From positions 1 through 14,028 of the forward strand of contig DBXK01000045.1 in assembly GCA_002309375.1 (NCBI GenBank): a stretch of 14,028 nucleotides of DNA, written 5' to 3'. The notes beneath the pieces were generated by a model that saw nothing but the letters and a program-made list of their open reading frames with translations, searched no databases and was not told where the DNA came from. Both the position numbers and the translations under genes were made by a program. The DNA comes from Christensenella sp. UBA1214. Its GTDB lineage: Bacteria; Bacillota; Clostridia; Christensenellales; CAG-138. This document shows, one piece after another, positions 7,450 through 13,307 of this stretch. Each line of letters begins with the position of its first letter. The stretch's first letter is position 1.

Positions 7450-8232
7450 TTGCAGCCAACGATCTTCACATATCTGATCGTCTGTCCGCTCGTCATCCTT
7501 GCGGGGTTCGTCGATTCCGTCGCGGGAGGAGGGGGCGTGATCTCCCTGCCCGCGTATCTGATCGCCGGTCTGCCCGTCAAGCTCGCCGCCGGAACGAACA
7601 AGCTCGCCAACGGCTGCGGCACCGCCATCGCCGCCGCGAAATACGCAAAGAGCGGCAACGTGGACTGGTTCTGCGCGATCCCCGCGGCGGTCTTCTCCCT
7701 CCTCGGCTCGGCTGCGGGGACCTCCCTTGCCGTCTATATGCGGGACGAGGTTCTGAAGGTCATCATCCTCGCCGCCCTCCCCGCCGTCGCCGTGCTGCTG
7801 CTCTTCATCCGCAAAAAGGACAATGACGAAGAAACGCTTGCGGAGAAGCCGCGCGGAAGGATCATCCTCATCTCCTCGCTGATCGGCCTCGGCATCGGCA
7901 TGTACGACGGGCTGATCGGCCCCGGCACCGGCACATTCCTGACGCTCGCCTTCTCGCTCTTCCTCGGCTTTTCGCTGCTGCGCGCTTCGGGCTGCGCGAG
8001 GATGGCCAACCTTGCGAGCAACATCTCCTCCCTCATCGTCTACCTTCTCCACGGCGACGTGCTTTTCGCGGTCGGTATCCCCGCCATCGCCTGCTCGATG
8101 CTCGGCAATTACCTCGGCTCGCGCTTCGCGATCCGCGGCGGCAACGCGAAGATCCGCCTCGTGATGTTCGCGGTGCTGGCGCTTCTTTTCATCAAGACCG
8201 CGCTGGAGCTGACCGGCGTGATCGATTTTTGA
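7450..8232 (+). CDS. TauE/SafE (TSUP) family membrane anion exporter
   Basis: This 260-residue polytopic membrane protein belongs to the TSUP (TauE/SafE/YfcA) family, whose members move sulfite, sulfoacetate or other small organosulfur or carboxylate anions. The family's internal duplication is visible: GFVDSVAGGGGVISLP at about residues 19-34 and GMYDGLIGPGTGTFL at about 150-164, each opening one half of about four helices. The central loop (RKKDNDEETLAEKPRGR, about 121-137) is hydrophilic. The start is a TTG at 7450 with GGAGG eight bases upstream; the 32 in-frame codons before it cover the promoter and are not coding. The length is normal. It is divergent from the methionine sulfoxide reductase gene, which hints at a sulfur-related substrate, but that is inference only. 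No terminator hairpin is evident after the stop. Confidence 0.88.
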   Translation: MQPTIFTYLIVCPLVILAGFVDSVAGGGGVISLPAYLIAGLPVKLAAGTNKLANGCGTAIAAAKYAKSGNVDWFCAIPAAVFSLLGSAAGTSLAVYMRDEVLKVIILAALPAVAVLLLFIRKKDNDEETLAEKPRGRIILISSLIGLGIGMYDGLIGPGTGTFLTLAFSLFLGFSLLRASGCARMANLASNISSLIVYLLHGDVLFAVGIPAIACSMLGNYLGSRFAIRGGNAKIRLVMFAVLALLFIKTALELTGVIDF

Positions 8233-8291
8233 ATTTTCCGCTTTTTTTCATCAACAGTGTAAGATTATCGCTCCCGATCGGAATCATTTAT

Positions 8292-8310
8292 TGAAACGGA
8301 TCCGATTTCA
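8292..8310. promoter_or_regulatory. Imperfect palindrome just upstream of the sigma factor ribosome site
   Basis: TGAAACGGATCCGATTTCA is a nearly perfect inverted repeat with one unpaired base, ending four bases before the GGAGG of the sigma gene. It could be an operator or a leader hairpin affecting translation. It may also be chance; no recognisable sigma-A or ECF promoter could be fixed in 8233-8325. Confidence 0.3.
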
Positions 8311-8325
8311 TTTGGAGGTATTGCT

Positions 8326-8886
8326 TTGGACGACGCAAAGCGCGTGATGCTCATCAAAACCGACCCGGAAGCGGGCATGGCGGGCCTTATGGACGACCAT
8401 ATGGGCCTTGTCTGCTCGATCGTTCGCGGGCGGCTCGGAGGGGTCTGCACAAAAGAGGATATCGAGGACTGCGTCAGCGAGGTTTTTGCGGAATTTTACC
8501 GCGGCATCAACAATTTTTCGCCCGAAAAGGGCACAGTCAAGGCGCTGCTTTGCTCGATCGCGAAGCACCGCGCAGCCTCGATCTGCCAAAAAGCATCCCG
8601 CGCCGCCGGAAATATCCCGCTCGATGAAGCCGGGAACGAGCTTCCGGGCGGCGGACCTTCCGCGGAGGAGCTTGCCGCCGCCAAAGAAAAGCGGAGGAAG
8701 CTGATCACCGCCGTCGAAGCGCTCGGCGAACCGGACCGTTCGATCATCGTCCGCAAATACTATCTTTGCGAAAGCTCGAAGAGCATCGCAGACCGGCTTT
8801 CCATGACCGTGTCCGCCGTGGATACGCGCGCGCACCGGGCGCTCGGGAAGCTCAAAAAAGTCCTGGAGGGGATCAACGATGAATAA
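8326..8886 (+). CDS. ECF-type sigma-70 family RNA polymerase sigma factor
   Basis: This 186-residue protein has sigma region 2 at about residues 20-90 (DHMGLVCSIVRGRL...EDIEDCVSEVFAEFYRGI...VKALLCSIAKHRAAS). A linker follows at about 91-117, then region 4 at about 123-183 (RSIIVRKYYLCESSKSIADRL as the helix-turn-helix lead-in, then SAVDTRAHRALGKLKKVL). There are no regions 1 or 3, so it is an ECF/group-4 sigma factor that redirects RNA polymerase to a small regulon. The start is TTG at 8326 with GGAGG seven bases upstream. Its stop overlaps the start of the next gene by eight bases, the tight coupling typical of an ECF sigma and its membrane anti-sigma factor. It may activate its own operon, but I could not identify its promoter motif. 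The ECF group is unknown. Confidence 0.92.
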   Translation: MDDAKRVMLIKTDPEAGMAGLMDDHMGLVCSIVRGRLGGVCTKEDIEDCVSEVFAEFYRGINNFSPEKGTVKALLCSIAKHRAASICQKASRAAGNIPLDEAGNELPGGGPSAEELAAAKEKRRKLITAVEALGEPDRSIIVRKYYLCESSKSIADRLSMTVSAVDTRAHRALGKLKKVLEGINDE

Positions 8887-10666
8887 TAACGATATTGAAA
8901 AGCTGCTGGAGCTCGCTTCAAGCGAGGAAGCGGACCGCCTGCTCGAGGGGATCGACGCTGCTGGCATGGATGCGGGCGAAACGGATACCGGGAAAGTGCG
9001 CAAAGCAGTCTTTGAAAAATGCGGGATCGAAGAAGGACGAAGAGAGGCGTTTCCTCAGCCCGCAAGGGGAAGGAAGATCCGGCGCTTCAAATGGAAGCGC
9101 GTGCTCGCGGCGGCAGCGGCGGTGCTGCTCTTCGCGGGAGCCTGCCTCGGCGCATGGGCGCTCATCAGGGAGAACCGGGAGTATAAAACGGCCCTCGCAT
9201 TCTTCGAGGAGCACGATCTGCCGGCAGAAGGCCTGACGAGGCAGCAGATCAAGGACGTTTATAAGGATATCAGCACCAATAATTTCGCCGACCCGATGAG
9301 CGAAAAGGTGCTGACGGCCTATGCGAACAACCTCCGTCTTTCCGAAGACATGATCTACGTGGGTACAAACGTGAAAACGAATTCCGATTATCTTTGGCGG
9401 CTCAGCAACAACATAGCCTCCGAGCCGTATTCCGTTGGCCTGATCGCCGGCGAGAGCCTTCTTTACGACGGGAACGTGCATTTCGAGCGCGAATGGACCG
9501 GCCTCGAATACGAAGGGCATGCTACCGGCTTCAATGAAAAATGCACGTTCGAAAAGTACGTCGGAGGCGAGCTTATATGGAGCGTCGATTTCCCGCTCGA
9601 GAGCGTGGAAGTATATGCCCCCGTTTCGGACGGCGTGCTCGCTGCGGGCGTGACGGATATCATCAACGCCGAGAACGCTTACGTCCAGGTCGAAAGCCAT
9701 GATAAGCTCGATGAAGCCGAGCGCCTCCGCGAAAAGTTCATCGCGGAGGAGCTGCCGAAATACGCCGATCACGCCGTTCAGCGCCGCTTTATCGCGAAGA
9801 TAAACGATAAGGGCGAGGTCGTTTTCAAGAAGTATTTCAACGTCACCGCTCCGAAGTATAATTCCGCAGACTATTACGATTATATCGAGTTCGAAAGCAT
9901 CCTTTTCGAAACGCCGGAGGGCTACGCCCTGCTCGAGCCGGGCGGGCACAATTACCGCGCGTTCGTGCTGACGAGCTTTTCCCGCGGGGGCGATTTCATC
10001 GGCAGCGTCAATCCCTCCCTCGGCGAATACGGCAACCTGCGGCTGCAGTGGGCAGCACCTTCCGAAAACGGCGCCGTCGCGCTGCTAAGTCCAGACTACG
10101 TCACTTATAACAGCATCGCGCCGGATCCCGTCACCTTCAGCGTCGTCCGCATCGGCTTCGACGGCAGCGTCACCGAGCTTTGCACCTTCACCGCGCCGTA
10201 CACGGGCTTCAAGCTGAATTCCATCGCCGAGCAGGGCGGGAAGGTCTGGATCTCCGGCTACCGCTTCACCGAAGGCAACGTCGGCGTTTACGAGATGCAA
10301 AGCATCGTTGCGGAGATCTGGGCGAATATCGACCGCTGGAGCAGCGACGACGGCATCCTGGTGCCCTCCGATTACCTCACGCCGCGCGTGCGGGCCCTCT
10401 ACGAAGCGAAGCTCTTCGTTCTTGAGTCGGACGGCGCGCCGGTCGAGGTGCTCTCCGTTCCCGGCGCAATCGGGAGCTTCCTCTCCATCGGCGCGAACGG
10501 TGAGCTGATCTGGAACGCCGATTCGATCACGAGCACCTATTACTCCCCCGCCACGAGCTCATTCCAGGTCGGCGGTACCTGCAGCGTTGAGCGCTACCGC
10601 TTCGCTTCCCCCGCCGATACGCCCAAGGCTGAGCAGACCGGGGCGCTGGTGCAGTTCAGGAGATAA
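8879..10666 (+). CDS. Single-pass membrane protein with large outer domain, probable anti-sigma/sensor
   Basis: This 595-residue protein has an N-terminal cytoplasmic part of about 73 residues with acidic helical sequence (NNNDIEKLLELASSEEADRLLEG). A basic patch (RGRKIRRFKWKR) precedes one membrane helix at about 74-97 (VLAAAAAVLLFAGACLGAWAL). About 500 extracellular residues follow. The topology, the position directly after an ECF sigma gene and the eight-base ATG overlap all point to a membrane anti-sigma factor that holds the sigma factor until an outer signal arrives. No zinc anti-sigma (HxxxCxxC) or RsgI-type motif is seen, so the inhibitory domain is unassigned. The outer part is rich in beta-like stretches with repeated Gly-Asp/Gly-Glu turns (INDKGEVVFK, GFDGSVTEL, GANGELIWN) that suggest a beta-propeller-like fold. 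I recognise no known domain there. Confidence 0.8.
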   Translation: MNNNDIEKLLELASSEEADRLLEGIDAAGMDAGETDTGKVRKAVFEKCGIEEGRREAFPQPARGRKIRRFKWKRVLAAAAAVLLFAGACLGAWALIRENREYKTALAFFEEHDLPAEGLTRQQIKDVYKDISTNNFADPMSEKVLTAYANNLRLSEDMIYVGTNVKTNSDYLWRLSNNIASEPYSVGLIAGESLLYDGNVHFEREWTGLEYEGHATGFNEKCTFEKYVGGELIWSVDFPLESVEVYAPVSDGVLAAGVTDIINAENAYVQVESHDKLDEAERLREKFIAEELPKYADHAVQRRFIAKINDKGEVVFKKYFNVTAPKYNSADYYDYIEFESILFETPEGYALLEPGGHNYRAFVLTSFSRGGDFIGSVNPSLGEYGNLRLQWAAPSENGAVALLSPDYVTYNSIAPDPVTFSVVRIGFDGSVTELCTFTAPYTGFKLNSIAEQGGKVWISGYRFTEGNVGVYEMQSIVAEIWANIDRWSSDDGILVPSDYLTPRVRALYEAKLFVLESDGAPVEVLSVPGAIGSFLSIGANGELIWNADSITSTYYSPATSSFQVGGTCSVERYRFASPADTPKAEQTGALVQFRR

Positions 10667-10668
10667 TT

Positions 10669-11628
10669 ATGAAAAAAGCCGTATACTCGTTGATGATCCT
10701 GATGCTGTTATTGCCGCTCGCGGCCTGCGGAAAGAAAAAAGCTCCGGAAGACGCCGCAGACGTCGGCGCCGCACCTGACAATCATGCCGCGGAGACCGCG
10801 GAGGATGCGGACGTCGGCGCCGCCCCGAACGGCTATACCATCGGTTATCTCGCTTCCAACGGCGGGGATGAATGGCTCCCCGATTGGCAGCGAAGCGAAC
10901 CTTTCGGAAGCGCCTTTACAGACGTTACGCCGGAGATGATGAACGCTTACATCGAAAAGCTGCGGGGCGAAGGATTCGAGCTTGTCGGCGGGAAATGGGC
11001 CAAGATGCTTTACCGCGATGACGTATGGATCGAGATCAGCGATAATACCGAAGCCTGCGAAAGCGCAAGTGTTTCCGTGACCGTCCGGTCCTCTTTTCCC
11101 GGTTTAAGCGCGGATGAGGCAGCCGCCGCTGTTGGCGCGGGCGGAATGAGCAAGGCGCCGTGTGCGCTGATCGATATCTCCCCGGAAGGACTCTTCGTGG
11201 ATACGGGCTTCGGGATATTCAAGGCTCTGTTCGACGAGCCGCCTTATGAAGGCGTTCTCGATCCGCTTTTTACCGTCAAAACCTTCATGATCGGGGGCGG
11301 AAAGGCGTTTGATGTGAGCGGTCTGATCGACGCTGTCCCGGCGGATATCGACGGCGACGGAGCCGTCGAAGCGATCGTGCTCGAATGCGGCCCGACCTCC
11401 GGCTTGTACTCGATCTCCCTGCGCGTTTTCGGCTCTGAAAACGGTGAGGTCGTATGCGAGGCAGGCGGGATGTTCATTCCCGAGCACAGCAGCTTTGGGC
11501 TGAAAGTTATCGGCGGCAAACCGTTCCTTGTCTCCGGCGGAAGGAATTATCCGCTGACTGTTGAAGGGGCGGCTGTGCGGATCGACGATCCGGATAATGA
11601 GCTCGGGCTGACGCAGTTCGGGAGATAA
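10669..11628 (+). CDS. Lipoprotein with FG-GAP-like segment, third gene of sigma operon
   Basis: This 319-residue lipoprotein has the signal MKKAVYSLMILMLLLPLAACGKKK with lipobox LAAC and predicted lipidated Cys20. A low-complexity acidic/alanine spacer follows (about 24-53) and contains the repeat DVGAAP twice. The rest is unfamiliar. One stretch, DIDGDGAVEAIVLECG (226-241), has the Asp-rich calcium-loop look of FG-GAP/VCBS repeats and could bind a metal. An AGGAGA ribosome site lies inside the end of the preceding gene, and only two bases separate that stop from this ATG, so it belongs to the sigma/membrane-protein operon. It may be a cell-surface accessory or target of that signalling unit. 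A hairpin follows at 11657-11684. Confidence 0.82.
   Translation: MKKAVYSLMILMLLLPLAACGKKKAPEDAADVGAAPDNHAAETAEDADVGAAPNGYTIGYLASNGGDEWLPDWQRSEPFGSAFTDVTPEMMNAYIEKLRGEGFELVGGKWAKMLYRDDVWIEISDNTEACESASVSVTVRSSFPGLSADEAAAAVGAGGMSKAPCALIDISPEGLFVDTGFGIFKALFDEPPYEGVLDPLFTVKTFMIGGGKAFDVSGLIDAVPADIDGDGAVEAIVLECGPTSGLYSISLRVFGSENGEVVCEAGGMFIPEHSSFGLKVIGGKPFLVSGGRNYPLTVEGAAVRIDDPDNELGLTQFGR
10759..10823 (+). repeat. Short direct repeat encoding DVGAAP twice
   Basis: GACGTCGGCGCCGC occurs at 10759-10772 and again at 10810-10823 in the same frame, 51 bases apart, inside the spacer after the lipobox of the lipoprotein. It looks like a small in-frame duplication that lengthened the spacer. Confidence 0.8.
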
Positions 11629-11656
11629 GATTCGATCCAATAAACTCAATCCAATA

Positions 11657-11684
11657 AAAAAGATCCCGTTTCAGGGATCTTTTT
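11657..11684. terminator. Bidirectional intrinsic terminator between the sigma and barnase operons
   Basis: An 11-pair stem (11657-11667 with 11674-11684, core GATCCC/GGGATC flanked by A5/T5) closes a six-base loop. It gives a T tract on both strands and so ends both the plus-strand sigma operon and the converging minus-strand barnase/barstar operon. Confidence 0.9.
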
Positions 11685-11698
11685 CGCTTATTTACGGA

Positions 11699-12262
11699 CT
11701 ATTCCTCTTCCCCGGCCCTTGCCCGCTCGAGCAGCACGCCGCCGTTCTTCTTCAGCCAGGCATTCCATTTTTTGTATTCCGGGAAAGCGGCGAGCACTTC
11801 GCGGTAGAAGCGGCGGGAATGGTTCATCTCTTTAAGATGGCAGAGCTCGTGCACGACGACGCTGTCGATCACTTCCCTCGGGCAGAGCATCAGCAGGCAA
11901 TTGAAATTGAGGCTGCCCGCGGATGAACAGCTGCCCCACTTCGTTTTCTGGCAGCGGATCGTGATGCGGGCGTAGGTGACGCCGATGATGCGGGCATAGA
12001 ACTCCGCGCGCTTCGGGATATAGTCCTTCGCGATCTTCGTCAGGCCAATGCGCTCCTCTTCAGTCAGGGGGCCGAGGCTGTCCGCCTTCGCCTGCCGCTC
12101 CTCCGCCTTTTTGAGCTGCCGATCCACCCAGGCGGTATTCTCACGCACGAAAGCGTCGATCCGGCTTTGCGGCGTTTTCAAAGGGGCGCGGACGATGAGC
12201 TCCGTGCCCTTGACCTGCATCCCGAGCGTTCTTCTGTCGCTGCGGATCAGCGTGTATTCCAT
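11699..12262 (-). CDS. YgjP-like (DUF45) M48-type metallopeptidase family protein
   Basis: This 187-residue protein is of the YgjP/DUF45 family. It has KWGSCSS (residues 108-114), the zinc motif HELCH (138-142) and the following NHS with His148 as the likely third ligand, then the RRFYREV continuation typical of the family. The N-terminal half is a small beta domain followed by a charged helix. Families of this kind resemble M48/SprT-like metalloproteases. I recall E. coli YgjP being reported as a UTP pyrophosphatase, so the biochemical role is not settled. It is the third gene of the barnase operon: its ATG lies three bases after the barstar stop, and a GAGGA ribosome site sits inside the barstar end. 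Whether it has any functional link to the ribonuclease pair is unknown. Confidence 0.9.
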   Translation of the reverse strand: MEYTLIRSDRRTLGMQVKGTELIVRAPLKTPQSRIDAFVRENTAWVDRQLKKAEERQAKADSLGPLTEEERIGLTKIAKDYIPKRAEFYARIIGVTYARITIRCQKTKWGSCSSAGSLNFNCLLMLCPREVIDSVVVHELCHLKEMNHSRRFYREVLAAFPEYKKWNAWLKKNGGVLLERARAGEEE

Positions 12263-12265
12263 TTA

Positions 12266-12559
12266 TCAGTCCTCGGGGCCGGGCTTCAGCGGCTCGAAAG
12301 CGACGCGGAAATTCGGTTTCTCCCTTTTCAGATCGACGAGCAGGCGCAGCAGCATCTCCCAGCGCCAGCCGAGGCTTTCCGCAAGCTTATCGGTGTTGAC
12401 GAGGATCACGCCGATCTCGTCCGTCGCTTCGGTCAGCATATCATTGAGCGCATCGAGATTATTGCCGTACCAATCGGGGAAATGCAGCGCCTTTTTGAAC
12501 GCGCGGTGCATATCCGCGCTGCTTTTGATCTTTTCGCCGTCCAGCAGAACGATTTTCAT
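12266..12559 (-). CDS. Barstar-family ribonuclease inhibitor (immunity protein)
   Basis: This 97-residue protein has the barstar fold signature: an early LLDGEKIKSSADMHRAFKKAL, then FPDWYGNNLDALNDMLT (about residues 27-43), then a C-terminal helix and strand (RWEMLLRLLVDLKREKPNFRVAF). Asp36 and Asp40 match barstar Asp35 and Asp39, the residues that plug the barnase active site; Glu68 probably matches Glu76. Barstar Tyr29 and Trp38 are Trp30 and Asn39 here. It acts in the cytoplasm by binding and blocking the ribonuclease encoded just upstream. Its ATG overlaps the ribonuclease stop (TGATG), so the ribosome that finishes the toxin can start the inhibitor, which keeps both in step. No independent promoter was seen. 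Confidence 0.95.
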   Translation of the reverse strand: MKIVLLDGEKIKSSADMHRAFKKALHFPDWYGNNLDALNDMLTEATDEIGVILVNTDKLAESLGWRWEMLLRLLVDLKREKPNFRVAFEPLKPGPED

Positions 12560-13191
12560 CAGTTATCCCCTCCGTAAAGCAGAGTAAAGTGTTCGTAGTG
12601 GTCGCCCGTATAATAGATCAGGCCGTCGTTCGAATAAACGATGCGCTTCGCGCCGCGGCTGGATTTGCCGAGGGTGCCGATATCGCATTCGTAATAGGTC
12701 CTGCCGCGCTTGGTCGGGAGCTGGCCCTCGTAATTGCCGAAGCGGTCGCCGCCGATGCACTTACCCGGCGCGTAGGGCTCGAGACTTCCGCCCGTCCAGC
12801 CGAGCTCCTGCGCCTCGCGCTTTGTGATATAGTTGGAGGGCAGATGGCCGTAGATCAGGATATAGAGCGCGACCTCGTCCTTCGTGTCGTAAATGCCGTT
12901 TTCATCGACCGGGCAGGGCGTCGCGGTCGGAGCGGGCGTCGGCGTCGGAGCGGGCGTCGCGGTCGGAACGGCTGTCGGGGTCGGTGCCTCCGTCGGCCCG
13001 GGCGCTTCGCTTCCATCGGGCGCCGGAGTCTCGGTCGGGACCTCTGTCGGCCGCGAAGTCGGAAGGTCGATCATCCCGGGCGTCGGTGACGCCTCGGCAT
13101 CCCTGTCCTTCTTCGGCTGGCAGGCGAGGAGCGAAAGCCCCGCAATCAGCGCCAGAAGCAGCGCGAAAATCCGTTTCAGATTCGTTTTCAT
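12559..13191 (-). CDS. Lipoprotein-anchored barnase-type ribonuclease
   Basis: This 210-residue protein has three parts. Residues 1-24 are a lipoprotein signal ending in lipobox LLAC (Cys24 predicted lipidated). Residues 25-95 form a Pro/Thr/Ala-rich stalk. Residues 100-206 are a full barnase (N1/T1-type microbial ribonuclease) domain: LPSNYITKREAQELGW, APGKCIGGDRFGN, GRTYYECDI, RIVYSNDGLIYYTGDHYEHFT. All the key barnase positions are kept: Lys124 (Lys27), Glu168 (Glu73, general base), Arg179 (Arg83), Arg183 (Arg87) and His198 (His102, general acid). It should be an active RNA endonuclease, guanyl-preferring in the family, exported and tethered outside the membrane. Cys93, Cys145 and Cys169 are extra compared with cysteine-free barnase. 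The ATG has only a poor ribosome site (GAG six bases upstream; AAAGGA is 16 away), so translation may be held low. Barstar follows with a one-base overlap. Confidence 0.95.
   Translation of the reverse strand: MKTNLKRIFALLLALIAGLSLLACQPKKDRDAEASPTPGMIDLPTSRPTEVPTETPAPDGSEAPGPTEAPTPTAVPTATPAPTPTPAPTATPCPVDENGIYDTKDEVALYILIYGHLPSNYITKREAQELGWTGGSLEPYAPGKCIGGDRFGNYEGQLPTKRGRTYYECDIGTLGKSSRGAKRIVYSNDGLIYYTGDHYEHFTLLYGGDN
12917..12988. repeat. Four degenerate 18-base repeats encoding the barnase stalk
   Basis: Four related 18-base units (12917-12934, 12935-12952, 12953-12970, 12971-12988; first unit GGCGTCGCGGTCGGAGCG) encode the alternating Pro/Thr/Ala stalk of the ribonuclease on the minus strand. 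The 18-base period keeps frame, so slippage would change stalk length without inactivating the enzyme. Confidence 0.8.
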
Positions 13192-13243
13192 ATCAAGCTC
13201 AAAAGCATCCTTTCATTTTGCTGCGGAAACACCCGCAAATTTA

Positions 13244-13272
13244 AGTATATAAAAAAAGAGCCGAATTGTCAA
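13244..13272 (-). promoter_or_regulatory. Strong sigma-A-type promoter of the barnase/barstar/YgjP operon
   Basis: On the minus strand a perfect TTGACA (13267-13272), a 17-base spacer and TATACT (13244-13249) lie 53 bases before the ribonuclease ATG. The spacer contains seven T in a row. This is the best -35 box in the window, so the operon should be readily transcribed unless a repressor or the weak ribosome site holds it back. Confidence 0.8.
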
Positions 13273-13291
13273 TCGGGGAGCAGAGTTCGGC
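13251..13291 (-). terminator. Possible terminator of the GNAT gene overlapping the barnase promoter
   Basis: On the minus strand GCCGAA (13291-13286) can pair with TTCGGC (13265-13260) around a 20-base loop, followed shortly by seven T (13257-13251). The stem is short and the loop long, so it is weaker than the other terminators. The loop contains the TTGACA of the barnase promoter, and the T tract lies in its spacer. Confidence 0.45.
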
Positions 13292-13307
13292 AAGCGGAAC
13301 GTGACAA

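Noticed and set aside
8279..8306. GGAATC...CGAT spaced 17 bases apart as a possible ECF autoregulatory promoter for the sigma gene.
   Set aside because: It would put the transcription start inside or next to the ribosome site at 8314-8318, leaving no usable leader, and the match to known ECF motifs is poor.
8918..9949. A 343-codon open frame on the minus strand opposite the membrane sensor gene.
   Set aside because: It has no ribosome site or family features, and the plus-strand gene is fixed by overlap with the sigma gene and by a membrane helix.
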